DNA from: Treponema sp.
GTDB taxonomy: Bacteria; Spirochaetota; Spirochaetia; Treponematales; Treponemataceae
Direction: 5' to 3'
DNA length: 29,621 bases
Assembly (NCBI GenBank): GCA_016297805.1
Contig: JAEDFX010000019.1
Coordinates: 1 to 29,621, forward strand
The stretch's first letter is position 1. Each line of letters opens with the position of its first letter. The translations under genes were made by a program, and so were the position numbers. Below the pieces are notes generated by a model that was not told where the DNA came from, ran no database searches, and saw only the letters and a program-made list of their open reading frames with translations. Positions 1 to 7,556 of the stretch are shown piece by piece.

Positions 1-48
1 CGTGGAGACTATGCCCTGTTCGGATTAGGTGTGGATGAAAATATCTAA
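1..48 (+). CDS. 3' end of an unidentified gene (partial)
   Basis: The first 16 codons of the window read RGDYALFGLGVDENI and then TAA in frame 1, followed by an A-rich stretch. The fragment is too short to assign a family. It lies on the same strand as coaX, but a tandem repeat array and a separate promoter come between them, so it is probably not part of the coaX operon. It could also be chance reading of non-coding DNA; the absence of any other explanation for these bases is the only other support. Confidence 0.4.
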   Translation, partial: RGDYALFGLGVDENI

Positions 49-61
49 AAAAAAAATAGTT

Positions 62-249
62 TTCAAAGTGGTACAGTGATGTCAGTCATCAGTGTTCCAT
101 CAGTAATCTTCAAAGTGGTACACCAATGTCAGTCATCAGTGTTCCATCAGTAATCTTCAAAGTGATACATCAATGACTGACATCAGTGTTCCATCAGTAA
201 TTTTCAAAGTGATACATCAATGACTGACATCACTGTATCACTGTACTTG
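62..249. repeat. Four 47-bp tandem repeats with an inverted core
   Basis: Four head-to-tail copies begin at 62, 109, 156 and 203, each opening with TTCAAAGTG, with an exact period of 47 bp. Copies 1-3 end in TGTTCCATCAGTAAT plus C or T; copy 4 has a diverged tail. The core at offset 16 reads ATGTCAGTCAT in copies 1 and 2 but ATGACTGACAT, its reverse complement, in copies 3 and 4. The array contains no gene and no unique spacers, so it is not a CRISPR. It ends about 30 bp upstream of the coaX promoter. A related sequence (AAAGTGGTGCACCAATG) lies at 10797-10813. Confidence 0.9.
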
Positions 250-281
250 CACCATCGGTGTTTGTCTTGAAAATTCATTGT

Positions 282-310
282 TTGACACTTTTTGTACTTA
301 TTACTATTAT
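282..310 (+). promoter_or_regulatory. Promoter of the coaX operon
   Basis: A perfect -35 box TTGACA (282-287) is followed after 17 bp by TATTAT (305-310), five of six matches to the sigma-70 -10 consensus. Transcription would start near 317 and give a leader of about 165 nt before coaX. The same TTGACA/TATTAT pair is used ahead of the ABC binding protein gene at 10894. Together with the repeats and leader this accounts for the gene-free stretch 49-481. Confidence 0.6.
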
Positions 311-419
311 CAACTTTAGAACAGTTACTTCTTTGGAAGAATTGATTCGGCTGGACTGTACAGTTTGAAGTATTACTAAGCTCTTCTAAAAAAAGACTTG
401 ATCCAGGAGGACAGGTACT

Positions 420-437
420 ATGCACGCACAAACTTAA
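420..437 (+). CDS. Possible 5-codon leader ORF (MHAQT)
   Basis: Within the coaX leader there is a strong Shine-Dalgarno AGGAGG (405-410), nine bases before ATG at 420, which opens a five-codon frame ending in TAA at 435-437. This ribosome binding site is better than that of coaX itself. It may be a regulatory leader peptide or a chance match. No terminator-like hairpin is obvious between it and coaX, so an attenuation mechanism is not demonstrated. Confidence 0.25.
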   Translation: MHAQT

Positions 438-481
438 TCTATCTATATTATCATTTTTAAATTTATAACAAGGATTTTCTC

Positions 482-1249
482 ATGATATTAACTATTGATG
501 TAGGTAACACATCCACAACTTGTGGACTTTTTGATGGCGATAAGATTATTTTTCAGTTCCGTCGTGAAACTAATATTCATTCCAGTTCAGACGAAATTGG
601 AGTTTTTTTCCGTACTGTATTAAAGGAAAACGGTTTTAACTGGCAGGATATTACTCGTATTGGTGTTTGTAGTGTAGTTCCATCTGTGAATTATTCACTT
701 TCAAGTGCCTGTGCAAAATATCTGAATCATGAACCACTTTTTATTCAGGCAGGAATTAAAACTGGACTAAAACTTAAATATGCAAATCCAAAAGAAATTG
801 GTGCAGATTTGATTGCGGCTGCAATGGGTGCGGTAAGTCTTTATCCAAATCGGAATACAATCATTGTTGACCTGGGAACAGCAACTACTCTGGAACTTGT
901 ATCTAAAGATAATGAATTCCTTGGAGGTTCAATTCTTCCTGGTTTAAAAATCTCTGTAGATGCACTGGCAACAGGAACAGCAAAGCTTCCTTCAGTTGAA
1001 ATTGCAAAGCCTGCAGGGATATATGGCTCAACAACAACAGAAGCCATTCAGGTTGGTTTGTTCTACGGAAATGCAGGAGCAATCAAAGAAATCTGTTATC
1101 AATATCAGAAGTTAGTGTTCAATGGAGAAAAACCATTCATTTTAGGCACTGGTGGATTTGCCAAAGTATTCGGTGAATATAATCTTTTTGATCAGATTAT
1201 CCCTGAACTTGTACTTTTAGGCGTAAAACGAGCCATCGACCTTAACTAA
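482..1249 (+). CDS. coaX: Type III pantothenate kinase CoaX
   Basis: CoaX phosphorylates pantothenate with ATP in the cytoplasm, the first step of coenzyme A synthesis. At 255 residues it has the normal family length. The ASKHA-fold signatures are visible: the phosphate-1 loop DVGNTST at residues 6-12 near the N-terminus, GAD at 107-109 (catalytic-base region), the phosphate-2 loop DLGTATT at 130-136, GGSILPG at 148-154 and the late GTGG loop at 222-225. The usual GADR motif reads GADL here, so the arginine is replaced by leucine. AAGGA at 470-474 is a suitable ribosome binding site for the ATG at 482. The next gene, 20 bp downstream, is an ECF-type membrane transporter component, which fits import and trapping of the same vitamin. 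Confidence 0.93.
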   Translation: MILTIDVGNTSTTCGLFDGDKIIFQFRRETNIHSSSDEIGVFFRTVLKENGFNWQDITRIGVCSVVPSVNYSLSSACAKYLNHEPLFIQAGIKTGLKLKYANPKEIGADLIAAAMGAVSLYPNRNTIIVDLGTATTLELVSKDNEFLGGSILPGLKISVDALATGTAKLPSVEIAKPAGIYGSTTTEAIQVGLFYGNAGAIKEICYQYQKLVFNGEKPFILGTGGFAKVFGEYNLFDQIIPELVLLGVKRAIDLN

Positions 1250-1269
1250 AAAAATTATAGGAAATAAAA

Positions 1270-1896
1270 ATGGAAACAACAAATACAGCACTTTCACGCA
1301 ACAGACGTTTGGCATTGGCAGGTGCCTTCAGTGCACTTATTATCGTACTTTCACTTACAAATCTTGGCTTTATTGCATTCAGCCCTGTAGTATCAATTAC
1401 AATCTTACAGATTCCAGTAATCCTTTGTGCAACATTAGCAGGCCTTTGGGAAGGCATTTTTGCAGGTTTCGTAATGGGACTTATGTCACTTATTAAGGCC
1501 GCTATGTCTCCAACAGGCATTCTGGACCCATTATTCGTAAATCCACTTTGTTCAGTTCTTCCACGTATGCTTCTTGGTGCAGTTGCCTGGGCATGTTTTA
1601 AAGGATTATCTCTTATTCCACATATGCCAAAAACAGTAAATGCAGCAGTTTCAGGCTTTGTTGCCACATTCGCTCACACACTTATGGTTTACGGATGTAT
1701 CTTCATTTTCAAAGGTGCAGATATGCGTGCCGCTCTTGATGCAATTGGAATGACAGGCGTTGGATACATTGGAGTTGTTGGTGTAGGAATTGTAAGCGAA
1801 ATGCTGGAATCAGTTGCCTCTCTGGTAGTTTGTACTGCAGTTTATGCCGCACTCTTTATTGCTGGAAACAAAAAGTCTAAGTTGTCGCAGGAATAA
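1270..1896 (+). CDS. ECF transporter S component, probably for pantothenate
   Basis: This is a 208-residue hydrophobic protein with about six membrane segments. Its N-terminal half (LGFIAFSPVVSITILQIPV, then the segment with PTGILDPLFVNP and LPRML around residues 79-99) matches the pattern of ECF-family substrate-capture (S) components. Such proteins bind a vitamin in the membrane and dock on a shared EcfA/EcfA'/EcfT energising module, which is not in this window, so a group II system is implied. The direct link to coaX (20-bp gap, same strand) suggests that the substrate is pantothenate, as for PanT-type S components; that is inference from context, not from binding residues. A weak AGGA precedes the ATG. 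The trkA promoter lies in its last codons and the following gap. Confidence 0.85.
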   Translation: METTNTALSRNRRLALAGAFSALIIVLSLTNLGFIAFSPVVSITILQIPVILCATLAGLWEGIFAGFVMGLMSLIKAAMSPTGILDPLFVNPLCSVLPRMLLGAVAWACFKGLSLIPHMPKTVNAAVSGFVATFAHTLMVYGCIFIFKGADMRAALDAIGMTGVGYIGVVGVGIVSEMLESVASLVVCTAVYAALFIAGNKKSKLSQE

Positions 1897-1911
1897 GATT
1901 TAGTGTATAAT
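1882..1911 (+). promoter_or_regulatory. Promoter placed directly at the trkA start codon
   Basis: TTGTCG (1882-1887), an 18-bp spacer and a perfect TATAAT (1906-1911) lie across the end of the preceding gene. The expected start site, about seven bases after the -10 box, falls on or next to the trkA ATG at 1919. No Shine-Dalgarno sequence is present: the bases before the ATG are AGCTCCT. A leaderless trkA mRNA is predicted, in addition to any read-through from coaX. Confidence 0.5.
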
Positions 1912-1918
1912 AGCTCCT

Positions 1919-3358
1919 ATGAGAATAGTTATTGTAGGGGCTGGCTTTACAGGCGTTCAGCTCGCAAAGCTTTTAATCAACGAAAAAAATCAGGTTGCCG
2001 TAATCGACAATAATGAAAATACTGTCCGTCATGCATCTAATCAGCTGGATTGTACAGTTCTGTGTGCTGATGGAAATAATCTTGATACATTGGAAGAAGT
2101 TGGAATTGCCAAGGCCGATGCTCTGGTTTGTGTAACTTCTTCCGATGAAGTAAATATGATTACCTGCTCTCTGGTTGATGCAGTTTATCCTGATGTTCTT
2201 AAAATCGCCAGAGTTCGAAATTATGCCTATTATGTAAATACCGCTTCCGCTGTGAAAAAACATTCCAATGAGTTTGGCGGAAAACGTCGTCCACTTTACG
2301 GAATCAACTATATGATTCATCCGGACGTAGAAGCTGCCGATGCTATTGTTCAGGCTGTAGAAAACGGTGCAGTAGGAAACGTTCTTTCTTTTGATAATTC
2401 AGATTTAGTAATTGCCCGTTTTACAATTGAAGAAGAAAGCAGTCTTGATGGAGTTGCCCTTAAAGATATCCGTTCAAAAACCGAAGTAAAATTTCTTATT
2501 TCTTATGTTGAACAGAATGGAGATACAGCACTTCCTTCAGGTGGTACAATTCTTAATGCTGGAAATACTGTTGGTGTTCTTCTTGATAAAGCTGATATTT
2601 CTGCCATGCTTGATTTATGTGGTTCAAAGCAGAAAGAAATCCGCAAAATTGCTTTGATTGGTGCAGGCCGAATTGGTAATATAATTGCAGAAAAGCTGAT
2701 TAAGCCTCAGAAACGTGGGTTTGGTAAGCTGATTTCTTTTGCCGGAAAACGAGGTCAGGATTTTGTAATTATTGATACAGATGATGATTTAACAAAAGCT
2801 GCATCAGAAAAATTCCCAGAAGCAAGAGTGCTTCGTGCAGACGCCTCTGATGAAGCTTTTTTGCGAGAAGAAGGCATTGTAGATTTTGACCTGGCAATCT
2901 GTGCAACACATAATCACGAAATGAATATGGTTCTTGCCGCATATCTGGAATCTCTTGGTGTAGACCAATCAATCAGTCTTGTATCCAGTGCCGCTTTTGG
3001 AGAGATTGCTACAAAGCTTGGTGTAGATGTTCCGGTTCCATTGCGTGATGCAGTAGTTGATTCAATTATGAGCCATTTGCGTGGAAAATCTGTAAAAGAG
3101 ATTCATACAGTTACAAACGGAGAACTGGAAGTTGTTGAATGTGAAGTTACAGCCAGTTCAAAAGTAAGTGGAAAATCTCTAAGAGAAATTTCAAATCCGG
3201 GAACTTTCCTTGTTTTAATGACAAAACAGAATAGTGTTGATTCCTACAAAATTGCAGATGGCAATACAATCATTCATTCAGGCGATCATATTGTTCTTAT
3301 TACAGAGGCAGAAAACAGTAAAAAAGTTCTTTCTCACTTCTCAGGAAACAGCGAATAG
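1919..3358 (+). CDS. trkA: Trk potassium uptake regulator TrkA
   Basis: TrkA is the cytoplasmic, nucleotide-binding gating ring of the TrkH potassium channel. This 479-residue protein has the full two-lobed form. The first RCK-N Rossmann domain starts at residue 1 (GAGFTG at 7-12, acidic end of strand 2 at VIDNNE near 29-34) and is followed by an RCK-C domain to about 235. The second Rossmann domain opens with IALIGAGRIG near 244 and has VIIDTDDD near 283. A second RCK-C domain closes the protein. The start is fixed by the Rossmann strand beginning at residue 2. It sits 22 bp after the ECF gene and 23 bp before trkH. It has no visible ribosome binding site but a -10 box ending eight bases before the ATG. 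Confidence 0.95.
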   Translation: MRIVIVGAGFTGVQLAKLLINEKNQVAVIDNNENTVRHASNQLDCTVLCADGNNLDTLEEVGIAKADALVCVTSSDEVNMITCSLVDAVYPDVLKIARVRNYAYYVNTASAVKKHSNEFGGKRRPLYGINYMIHPDVEAADAIVQAVENGAVGNVLSFDNSDLVIARFTIEEESSLDGVALKDIRSKTEVKFLISYVEQNGDTALPSGGTILNAGNTVGVLLDKADISAMLDLCGSKQKEIRKIALIGAGRIGNIIAEKLIKPQKRGFGKLISFAGKRGQDFVIIDTDDDLTKAASEKFPEARVLRADASDEAFLREEGIVDFDLAICATHNHEMNMVLAAYLESLGVDQSISLVSSAAFGEIATKLGVDVPVPLRDAVVDSIMSHLRGKSVKEIHTVTNGELEVVECEVTASSKVSGKSLREISNPGTFLVLMTKQNSVDSYKIADGNTIIHSGDHIVLITEAENSKKVLSHFSGNSE

Positions 3359-3381
3359 AATTCAGGCGGAAAAACAGCAGA

Positions 3382-4827
3382 ATGTTTATTATTACTTTTA
3401 TTAAAATAACTTCAATTCTTCTTGCCATAGTTGGTGCAACCTTTTTAATTCCAATTGCAGTAGCCATAGCCTGTGGAGAAATGGCAGTTCTTCCTGCATT
3501 TATAATTCCTATGGTTGCCAGTTTTATACTGGGACTTGCAATCAACATTCCTACAAGAAAAATCAAGTATAACATGTCTACCCGCCAGACCTTCTTAATC
3601 GTTGCAATGGTCTGGGTAGTAGCCAGCTTTATGGGTTCTTTGCCATTGTATTTCAGTGGTACTTTCCCTTCATATTTAGATGCCTTTTTTGAAAGTGTCA
3701 GCGGTTTTACAACAACAGGTTCGACTATTCTTTCCAATATTGATGATCTTCCACGTTCAATTAATATGTGGCGATGTATTACTCACTGGCTGGGCGGTAT
3801 GGGAATTGTTACACTTACAGTTGCACTTTTACCACTTCTTGGTGTAGGTGGATTCCAGCTTATTAAAGCAGAAACTACAGGACCAGAAAAAGGAAAGGTT
3901 ACAGCTAGAATTACAACTACCGCAAAGGCTCTATGGACTATTTATGCAGTTCTGACACTTTTGGAAACAATCGCACTACATTTAGCCGGTATGGATTTTA
4001 TAGATGCACTTGCCCACGGTTTTTCAACTTTGGGAACAGGTGGATTTTCTACAAAGGGTGCTTCTGTAGGAGCATATAATTCAGTTGCCATTGATGTAAT
4101 CATTACAGTATTTATGTTCCTGGCAGGAATCAACTTCAGTCTGTATTTTTATCTGATTAATCGTGATTTTAAAGAAATTAAAGACAACACTGAATTTAAA
4201 GCCTATTTAGGACTTGTAGCGTTCTTTACAATCGCAGTTTCTATATCGCTTATTTCTGTGTATGGAAGCTTTTTCAAGGCCTTGCGTTACGGGGCTTTTC
4301 AGGTGCTTTCACTTATCAGTACAACAGGTTTTGCCACTGCCGATTTTATGACCTGGCCTGCTACAACACAATTCCTTCTGTTCATTTTGTTTTTTATTGG
4401 TGGTTCTTCAGGTTCTACTTCTGGTGGTGTAAAGGTTGTTCGTTGGGTAATTCTTGGTAAACAGGTAAATAACGAAACAAAAAAAATGCTTCATCCTCAT
4501 GGGGTATTTTCTATTCGCTTGAACAATAAAGTTGGTCGTAAAGATATTGTTTTTAACGTAGCAGCATTTATTTCAATTTATTTAATGCTGGTTTTGATTA
4601 CTACTTTTGTTGGATGTCTTGGAAATCTTGATTTGCATTCTGCATTTACAGGTGCTCTTTCAATGGTGGGAAACGTTGGACCAGGTTACGGATTACTAGG
4701 CCCTTCAGAAAACTTTGGATTTTTACCAGCCTTTGTAAAACTCTGGTATTGTTTTGCAATGCTGGCAGGTCGTCTTGAACTTTATACAATGATTATTTTC
4801 TTCATGCCAAGTTATTGGAAGAAGTAA
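3382..4827 (+). CDS. trkH: Trk potassium uptake channel TrkH
   Basis: TrkH is the membrane channel of the Trk potassium uptake system, with four M1-P-M2 repeats. At 481 residues the length is normal for TrkH. The pore loops can be recognised: GFTTTGST at residues 108-115, GFSTLGTGGFSTKG in the second repeat, STTGFATADF in the third and GNVGPGYG in the fourth; each carries the selectivity-filter glycine. GGSSGSTSGGVKVVR is the typical loop between repeats 3 and 4 that closes the pore when TrkA changes state. The gene follows trkA by 23 bp, with AGGCGG upstream as a distant ribosome binding site. Its last 26 bases overlap the convergent lipid kinase gene, and I see no terminator between them. 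Confidence 0.95.
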   Translation: MFIITFIKITSILLAIVGATFLIPIAVAIACGEMAVLPAFIIPMVASFILGLAINIPTRKIKYNMSTRQTFLIVAMVWVVASFMGSLPLYFSGTFPSYLDAFFESVSGFTTTGSTILSNIDDLPRSINMWRCITHWLGGMGIVTLTVALLPLLGVGGFQLIKAETTGPEKGKVTARITTTAKALWTIYAVLTLLETIALHLAGMDFIDALAHGFSTLGTGGFSTKGASVGAYNSVAIDVIITVFMFLAGINFSLYFYLINRDFKEIKDNTEFKAYLGLVAFFTIAVSISLISVYGSFFKALRYGAFQVLSLISTTGFATADFMTWPATTQFLLFILFFIGGSSGSTSGGVKVVRWVILGKQVNNETKKMLHPHGVFSIRLNNKVGRKDIVFNVAAFISIYLMLVLITTFVGCLGNLDLHSAFTGALSMVGNVGPGYGLLGPSENFGFLPAFVKLWYCFAMLAGRLELYTMIIFFMPSYWKK

Positions 4828-5971
4828 TAATTCTAATGCAAGGTTCAGTCTTTTCAATCACAATAGGGAAGTCCTCTTTGCATAACATGGCAACTTCCCC
4901 ATCAGCCTGCAGTAAAATTGCCTGATCATAGCTGATTCGGACTTTTTCTGCTGAATGAAGACTTGCTAAATCTGTACCAACAAAAGAACCATCTATAAAT
5001 TGATGATTATCCCGAATTAGACGTGGCAGGCTTACTTTTGGTGTAATACAGACATTGTGCTCGTTTGGTAAAACCTTATGACCGCCACCATAAACTCTGT
5101 GACCACTGGCACCAACTGCTACCAAGGTGATAGGAGCATTCACTTCCTCTGTTTTTATGCCATCTTTATCAAAAAGCTCAATTTTTGCATTGCCGGTTGG
5201 AAAATCCTTATCATAAACCAGACCACTTAAAGGCACACAAAGATGATAAAAATTACCAGGCAGTTTCTTTTTTACGGAATTAGTCATATATACAACGTAG
5301 GCATCAAGTCCAATACTTGCAATATTAAAACAATACCACGGAGCTTTAAAATCTGGATTGCAGTATTTTGCAGGATTTTTACCAAGTCGCTGTAAATCTT
5401 CCGAAGTATGACTTCCTTCCGGATAGATTTTCAAGGCACAGGCATTCTGCAACTTTAAAGGCCCTTTTAAAAGCTCAATAGTTTCTTCCAGACAATGACC
5501 ATCGGTACCATCATTGCCAGTTCCTAAAGGAAGCCGCAGCAGTGTTATATGATTTTTTACCATCTCCATTTTTTTTGGTTCGCTCTGAGCGGCTGTATAA
5601 ACAGTAGTTTGCATTTCAAGAGAAGTACCATCACCACCAGCAGAAACAATTATACATTCACTTTCTGGTTCAAAGGTTCCAATAAATTCTGCAATAATAG
5701 CATTAGCAAGATCTTTGCCGTGTCCAGAATATTCAGTTGTAAATACTTTGGTGGAAACAGAGTTTGCATAATCAGGTAAAGATGCAATTTCTTTTTGAGT
5801 AAAATTTATAATTTTTTTATAGTGTCTGGAAAGTTTTTTGTTTGTAAAACATCCGGCAAATTTATTGGAAATGAAAAATATCCGAACATTTTTTTCTTCC
5901 CATAATTTATTTTTTTTGATTAATAAAGAAATAAGGTTTGAAATATCATCAGGAGACAAAAAATCATTCAT
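4802..5971 (-). CDS. Diacylglycerol/sphingosine kinase-family lipid kinase
   Basis: The 389-residue protein has the DAGK catalytic fold: SNKFAG (residues 35-40, strand-1 loop), the nucleotide-binding GGDGT at 112-116, LPLGTGND at 147-154, an FNIASIGLDA segment and a late ADGE motif near 362. Members phosphorylate diacylglycerol or related lipids at the inner face of the cytoplasmic membrane; the exact substrate cannot be told. The usual GTGNDFAR continues here as GTGNDGTDG, a departure from the commonest form. There is no Shine-Dalgarno before the ATG at 5971, only a promoter whose -10 box ends six bases upstream. The gene diverges from the ATPase-HDOD gene and its 3' end overlaps trkH by 26 bp. 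Confidence 0.85.
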   Translation of the reverse strand: MNDFLSPDDISNLISLLIKKNKLWEEKNVRIFFISNKFAGCFTNKKLSRHYKKIINFTQKEIASLPDYANSVSTKVFTTEYSGHGKDLANAIIAEFIGTFEPESECIIVSAGGDGTSLEMQTTVYTAAQSEPKKMEMVKNHITLLRLPLGTGNDGTDGHCLEETIELLKGPLKLQNACALKIYPEGSHTSEDLQRLGKNPAKYCNPDFKAPWYCFNIASIGLDAYVVYMTNSVKKKLPGNFYHLCVPLSGLVYDKDFPTGNAKIELFDKDGIKTEEVNAPITLVAVGASGHRVYGGGHKVLPNEHNVCITPKVSLPRLIRDNHQFIDGSFVGTDLASLHSAEKVRISYDQAILLQADGEVAMLCKEDFPIVIEKTEPCIRIITSSNNLA

Positions 5972-5977
5972 AAAAAG

Positions 5978-6007
5978 ATTTTAATCGTAAAAAAAAGACG
6001 GTGTCAA
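5978..6007 (-). promoter_or_regulatory. Promoter of the lipid kinase, leaderless type
   Basis: On the minus strand a perfect TTGACA (6007-6002), an 18-bp spacer and TAAAAT (5983-5978) precede the ATG at 5971 by six bases. The predicted start site coincides with the start codon. No ribosome binding site lies between. Confidence 0.55.
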
Positions 6008-6018
6008 TAAAAAAAGTT

Positions 6019-6047
6019 TTTACATTTACTTATAAATATATTAAAAT
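6019..6047 (+). promoter_or_regulatory. Promoter of the ATPase-HDOD gene, leaderless type
   Basis: TTTACA (6019-6024), a 17-bp spacer and TAAAAT (6042-6047) each match the sigma-70 consensus in five of six positions. The -10 box ends eight bases before the ATG at 6056, so the transcript should begin at or within two bases of the start codon. It lies back to back with the lipid kinase promoter. Confidence 0.5.
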
Positions 6048-6055
6048 GAAAGTCT

Positions 6056-7537
6056 ATGACAGATTTAGAAGAACATCTGGAAATAGACAGACAAAAAGTA
6101 ATTAACTCAGTAAAGCTTCATTTGCCAATTGAAGTAACATCTTATACTTTGCCAAGAAATATGGAAGCATATTTTCGTGGTATTGAACAGGTGTTCCTAG
6201 AGGCATGCCATCAGGAGCATCTTAAGGAATATATTGACTTCTGTTTAGGTGAACTCCTTACAAACTCTAAAAAAGCAAATACTAAACGCGTTTATTTTAA
6301 AGAGAAAAATCTGGATATTAATGACCCTGCAGATTACGCTGTAGGAATGGAACACTTCAAGGAAGAAACTACAGCAAATATTGACCATTATCTTGAACTG
6401 CAGAAAAAGGAAGGCTATTACATTAAGTTTTCAATGCAGTTGAAAGACAACGAAATAATCATTGATATAAAAAATAATGCACTTCTTACAAGTTTTGAAG
6501 AAGAACGAATCCAGCACAAACTTGCAACAGCACAGAAATATGAGAATATGGACGAAGTGATTGCAAATGTAATTGATCAGTCAGAAGGTGCTGGGCTTGG
6601 TATTATTATTATCGTTTTGATGTTACAGAAAGTTGGCCTTACAAAGGATTGTTTTAAGATTTTCTGTACTGACACAGAAACTGTTACAAGAATTACTCTG
6701 CCATGTGATATGAAAATTTCTGCTGGAGTAGAAATTGTTACTTATGAATTTGTAAATATGCAGAGAAAGCTTCCTGTACTTAGAGAAAACTTTGAAGAAG
6801 TAAATAAAATTATAAAATCAGGTTTTATAAATAGAAATAAACTTTTGGAGTGTTTAAGAAAGGATATAACACTTACACTTCTTACTTTAAAATATGCAAT
6901 GGAAAAAGATAAGAAGTGTTTTAGTCTTCCAAAAGCTCTGGAAATTCTTTCAGATCAGGAGTTGAAATATATATTCTCAGACAGTAACCCTTCAAGCGAA
7001 TTTATTCCAGCTTCTGAAGATTTAAAGAAAAAATGGGAACATGCATATAGAACTGCTTTTTTTGCTTATAATATCTATAAAAATAAAAATCTTCTTGGTA
7101 TAGGATTTGATGATGAAGGAATATATCTTTTAGGACTATTAAATAATATTGGTTCAATTCTTCCTCATACCGCATCTGATGAGCAGAAACAGTATGTTGT
7201 GGAACTAACAGATCAATATGAAGATTCATCAGAAAAAATCAGAGATATTTTGAAAACAGGTTCTTCAAATAATTATCTAGGTTCGATTTATACAAAAAAA
7301 CTTGGTCTTTCAAAAAATGTTTATACTATCATGAACTCATGGAATATGGTTGATAATATTCCTGAAGAACACAAAAGTGCTGCAAATATTCTATATCTGG
7401 CAGAAATGATGCAGTACTATTCTGAAGGTGCTGTTGAATATTATCAGATAGATAAAAATATTCTTGAAGAGAATAATATTCAGAATGAAGAACAGTTCAA
7501 AACAATAATAAAACAGTTAAACTCTAGAATTGATTAA
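6056..7537 (+). CDS. HATPase_c-HDOD regulatory protein with degenerate HD motif
   Basis: This 493-residue soluble protein joins two signalling domains. Residues about 55-220 look like a histidine-kinase-type ATPase: N-box ELLTNSKKAN (66-75), a G1-like IDIKNNA (136-142) and a G2 loop EGAGLGIII (177-185). No HisKA dimerisation/phosphoacceptor region precedes it. From about residue 238 the pattern is that of an HDOD domain (LPVLRENFEEVNKII, then LRKDITLTLL), with WEHAYRTAFFAYNI at 327-340. The expected GLLHDIG reads GLLNNIG (360-366), so the HD pair is lost; HDOD domains generally lack catalysis. It probably acts by protein or nucleotide binding, but the target is unknown. The only candidate ribosome binding site is a weak GAAAG close to the ATG. 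Confidence 0.7.
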   Translation: MTDLEEHLEIDRQKVINSVKLHLPIEVTSYTLPRNMEAYFRGIEQVFLEACHQEHLKEYIDFCLGELLTNSKKANTKRVYFKEKNLDINDPADYAVGMEHFKEETTANIDHYLELQKKEGYYIKFSMQLKDNEIIIDIKNNALLTSFEEERIQHKLATAQKYENMDEVIANVIDQSEGAGLGIIIIVLMLQKVGLTKDCFKIFCTDTETVTRITLPCDMKISAGVEIVTYEFVNMQRKLPVLRENFEEVNKIIKSGFINRNKLLECLRKDITLTLLTLKYAMEKDKKCFSLPKALEILSDQELKYIFSDSNPSSEFIPASEDLKKKWEHAYRTAFFAYNIYKNKNLLGIGFDDEGIYLLGLLNNIGSILPHTASDEQKQYVVELTDQYEDSSEKIRDILKTGSSNNYLGSIYTKKLGLSKNVYTIMNSWNMVDNIPEEHKSAANILYLAEMMQYYSEGAVEYYQIDKNILEENNIQNEEQFKTIIKQLNSRID

Positions 7538-7556
7538 AAACTTTGTAGAGTCATGG

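Noticed and set aside
62..249. CRISPR array
   Set aside because: The 47-bp units are directly adjacent with no unique spacers, and no cas genes are near.
204..431. 75-residue cysteine-containing ORF on the minus strand
   Set aside because: It runs into the tandem repeats, has no ribosome binding site before its ATG, and lies opposite the coaX promoter and leader.
317..481. Known riboswitch in the coaX leader
   Set aside because: I see no conserved aptamer pattern and no terminator or sequestering stem near the coaX ribosome binding site.
1242..1667. 141-residue antisense ORF opposite the ECF transporter gene
   Set aside because: The plus-strand frame has clear family motifs and operon spacing; the antisense product has none.
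4802..4827. Overlap of trkH and the lipid kinase as a sign of a frameshift or wrong stop
   Set aside because: Both proteins have normal lengths and intact C-termini; a short tail-to-tail overlap is common.
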